6,204 bases of DNA from Pseudomonadota bacterium (GTDB lineage: Bacteria > Bdellovibrionota > Oligoflexia > Oligoflexales > Oligoflexaceae), in NCBI GenBank assembly GCA_029556045.1, contig JAKQGS010000443.1, forward strand, positions 1 to 6,204, in the 5' to 3' direction. Position 1 is the stretch's first letter. Every line of letters starts with the position of its first letter. Below the pieces are notes generated by a model. It did not search any database. It had not been told where the DNA came from and saw nothing but the letters and a program-made list of their open reading frames with translations. The translations under genes and the position numbers were made by a program. Shown piece by piece: positions 5,556 through 6,204 of this stretch.

Positions 5556-6204
5556 ATGAACCAAATCCTAAGATATGTGCTGGCTGCCTTCATGGTCCTT
5601 CTCCTTTCTGTTCTGGCAGGGGGCTACCTGTTTGTGCGTGAGGTTGTGACGGAGCTGCAGGCCAACCTCACCAAAAACGACCCCGTCGAACTCGGGGCGC
5701 GGGTCTTGGACCGCCATGGCGCAGAGATTGCGGTGCTTGGATCGAAGCCACGCATTTGGGTGAGTTTGAACGAAGTCCCCAAAATGGTGCGGCAGGCGTT
5801 TATTTGTGCAGAAGATCGCGAGTTTTATCACCATGGCGGCCTCAGCATGAAGTCGATTTTGCGGGCAGCCTGGGTGAATGCCAGACGAAGTGAAACCCGT
5901 CAGGGTGGCAGTACCATCACCCAGCAGCTGGCTCGGGCACTCTATTTAGATGGTCAGAAGACCATGAAGCGAAAGATCAAGGAAGCGTTGCTGGCGGTCT
6001 ATCTGGAGCAAAAATACGCGAAAGATGAAATTCTCGAACACTATCTCAACATGGTTTATTTCGGCAGTGGTGCCTATGGGCTGGCTTCCGCGGCGCGCAC
6101 GTATTTTGATAAATCAGTGGCCAACCTGACACTGGGAGAGGCCGCGATGCTGGCAGGTCTGCTGCAGGCCCCATCCCGGTATGCCCCGAATCGCCAATAT
6201 GCTC
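5556..6204 (+). CDS. mrcA: Class A penicillin-binding protein, PBP1A type (3' end outside window)
   Basis: The visible 216 residues hold a signal anchor (about 5-27) and most of a GT51 peptidoglycan glycosyltransferase domain; the transpeptidase part would follow beyond the window. GT51 motifs are intact. Motif 1 is AEDREFYHHGG with catalytic Glu86, motif 2 is QGGSTITQQLARALYL (116-131), motif 3 is RKIKE (139-143) with the second catalytic Glu143, and motif 4 is KDEILEHYLN (156-165). These are followed by YFGSGAYGLASAARTYFDKS (168-187) and LLQAPSRYAP (202-211). The enzyme polymerises lipid II into glycan strands at the outer face of the inner membrane. The ATG at 5556 has only a weak ribosome site; an in-frame TTG at 5526 is an alternative, but the ATG gives a normal short N-terminus before the anchor. 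The spacing to tonB is 234 bases, mostly repeat. A monofunctional glycosyltransferase or PBP1C cannot be fully excluded without the rest. Confidence 0.92.
   Translation, partial: MNQILRYVLAAFMVLLLSVLAGGYLFVREVVTELQANLTKNDPVELGARVLDRHGAEIAVLGSKPRIWVSLNEVPKMVRQAFICAEDREFYHHGGLSMKSILRAAWVNARRSETRQGGSTITQQLARALYLDGQKTMKRKIKEALLAVYLEQKYAKDEILEHYLNMVYFGSGAYGLASAARTYFDKSVANLTLGEAAMLAGLLQAPSRYAPNRQYA

Overview
The window carries cell-envelope genes of a Gram-negative bacterium. The evidence is two outer-membrane-type lipoproteins with lipoboxes (a BamD-like assembly factor and an MltD-like lytic transglycosylase), a TonB-family protein with one membrane anchor, and a class A penicillin-binding protein. 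Base composition is moderate. The style of the proteins fits a proteobacterium, perhaps a Magnetococcus-like or deltaproteobacterial (Desulfobacterota-like) lineage, but the sequence alone does not settle this.

Layout, left to right. Positions 1-960 (minus) hold the N-terminal 320 residues of a class V, PLP-dependent aminotransferase whose 3' end lies outside the window. A 90-base divergent spacer follows, then a small polytopic membrane protein (1051-1695, plus) with residues reminiscent of ZIP metal transporters. It converges, with only 16 bases between stops, on an MltD-type lytic transglycosylase lipoprotein with a LysM domain (1712-3223, minus, TTG start). Upstream of that, in the same direction, is a BamD-like lipoprotein (3364-4140, minus). 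A 146-base divergent spacer rich in dyad symmetry (4141-4286) separates bamD from a TonB-family protein (4287-5321, plus, TTG start). Immediately after the TonB stop codon lies a repeat element with a perfect 17-base inverted repeat and a 38-base near-identical direct repeat (5323-5489). The window ends in the N-terminal glycosyltransferase half of a PBP1A-type peptidoglycan synthase (5556-6204, plus, cut by the window end).

BamD (outer-membrane protein insertion), MltD (peptidoglycan cleavage), TonB (energy transfer across the periplasm) and PBP1A (peptidoglycan synthesis) form a thematic envelope-biogenesis neighbourhood, but they lie in at least two divergent transcription units, so this is not one operon. 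The most interesting non-coding parts are the element fused to the end of tonB and the REP-like palindrome that abuts the bamD start codon and appears to contain its ribosome binding site. I found no RNA genes, CRISPR arrays, transposase genes or complete novel defence-type system.
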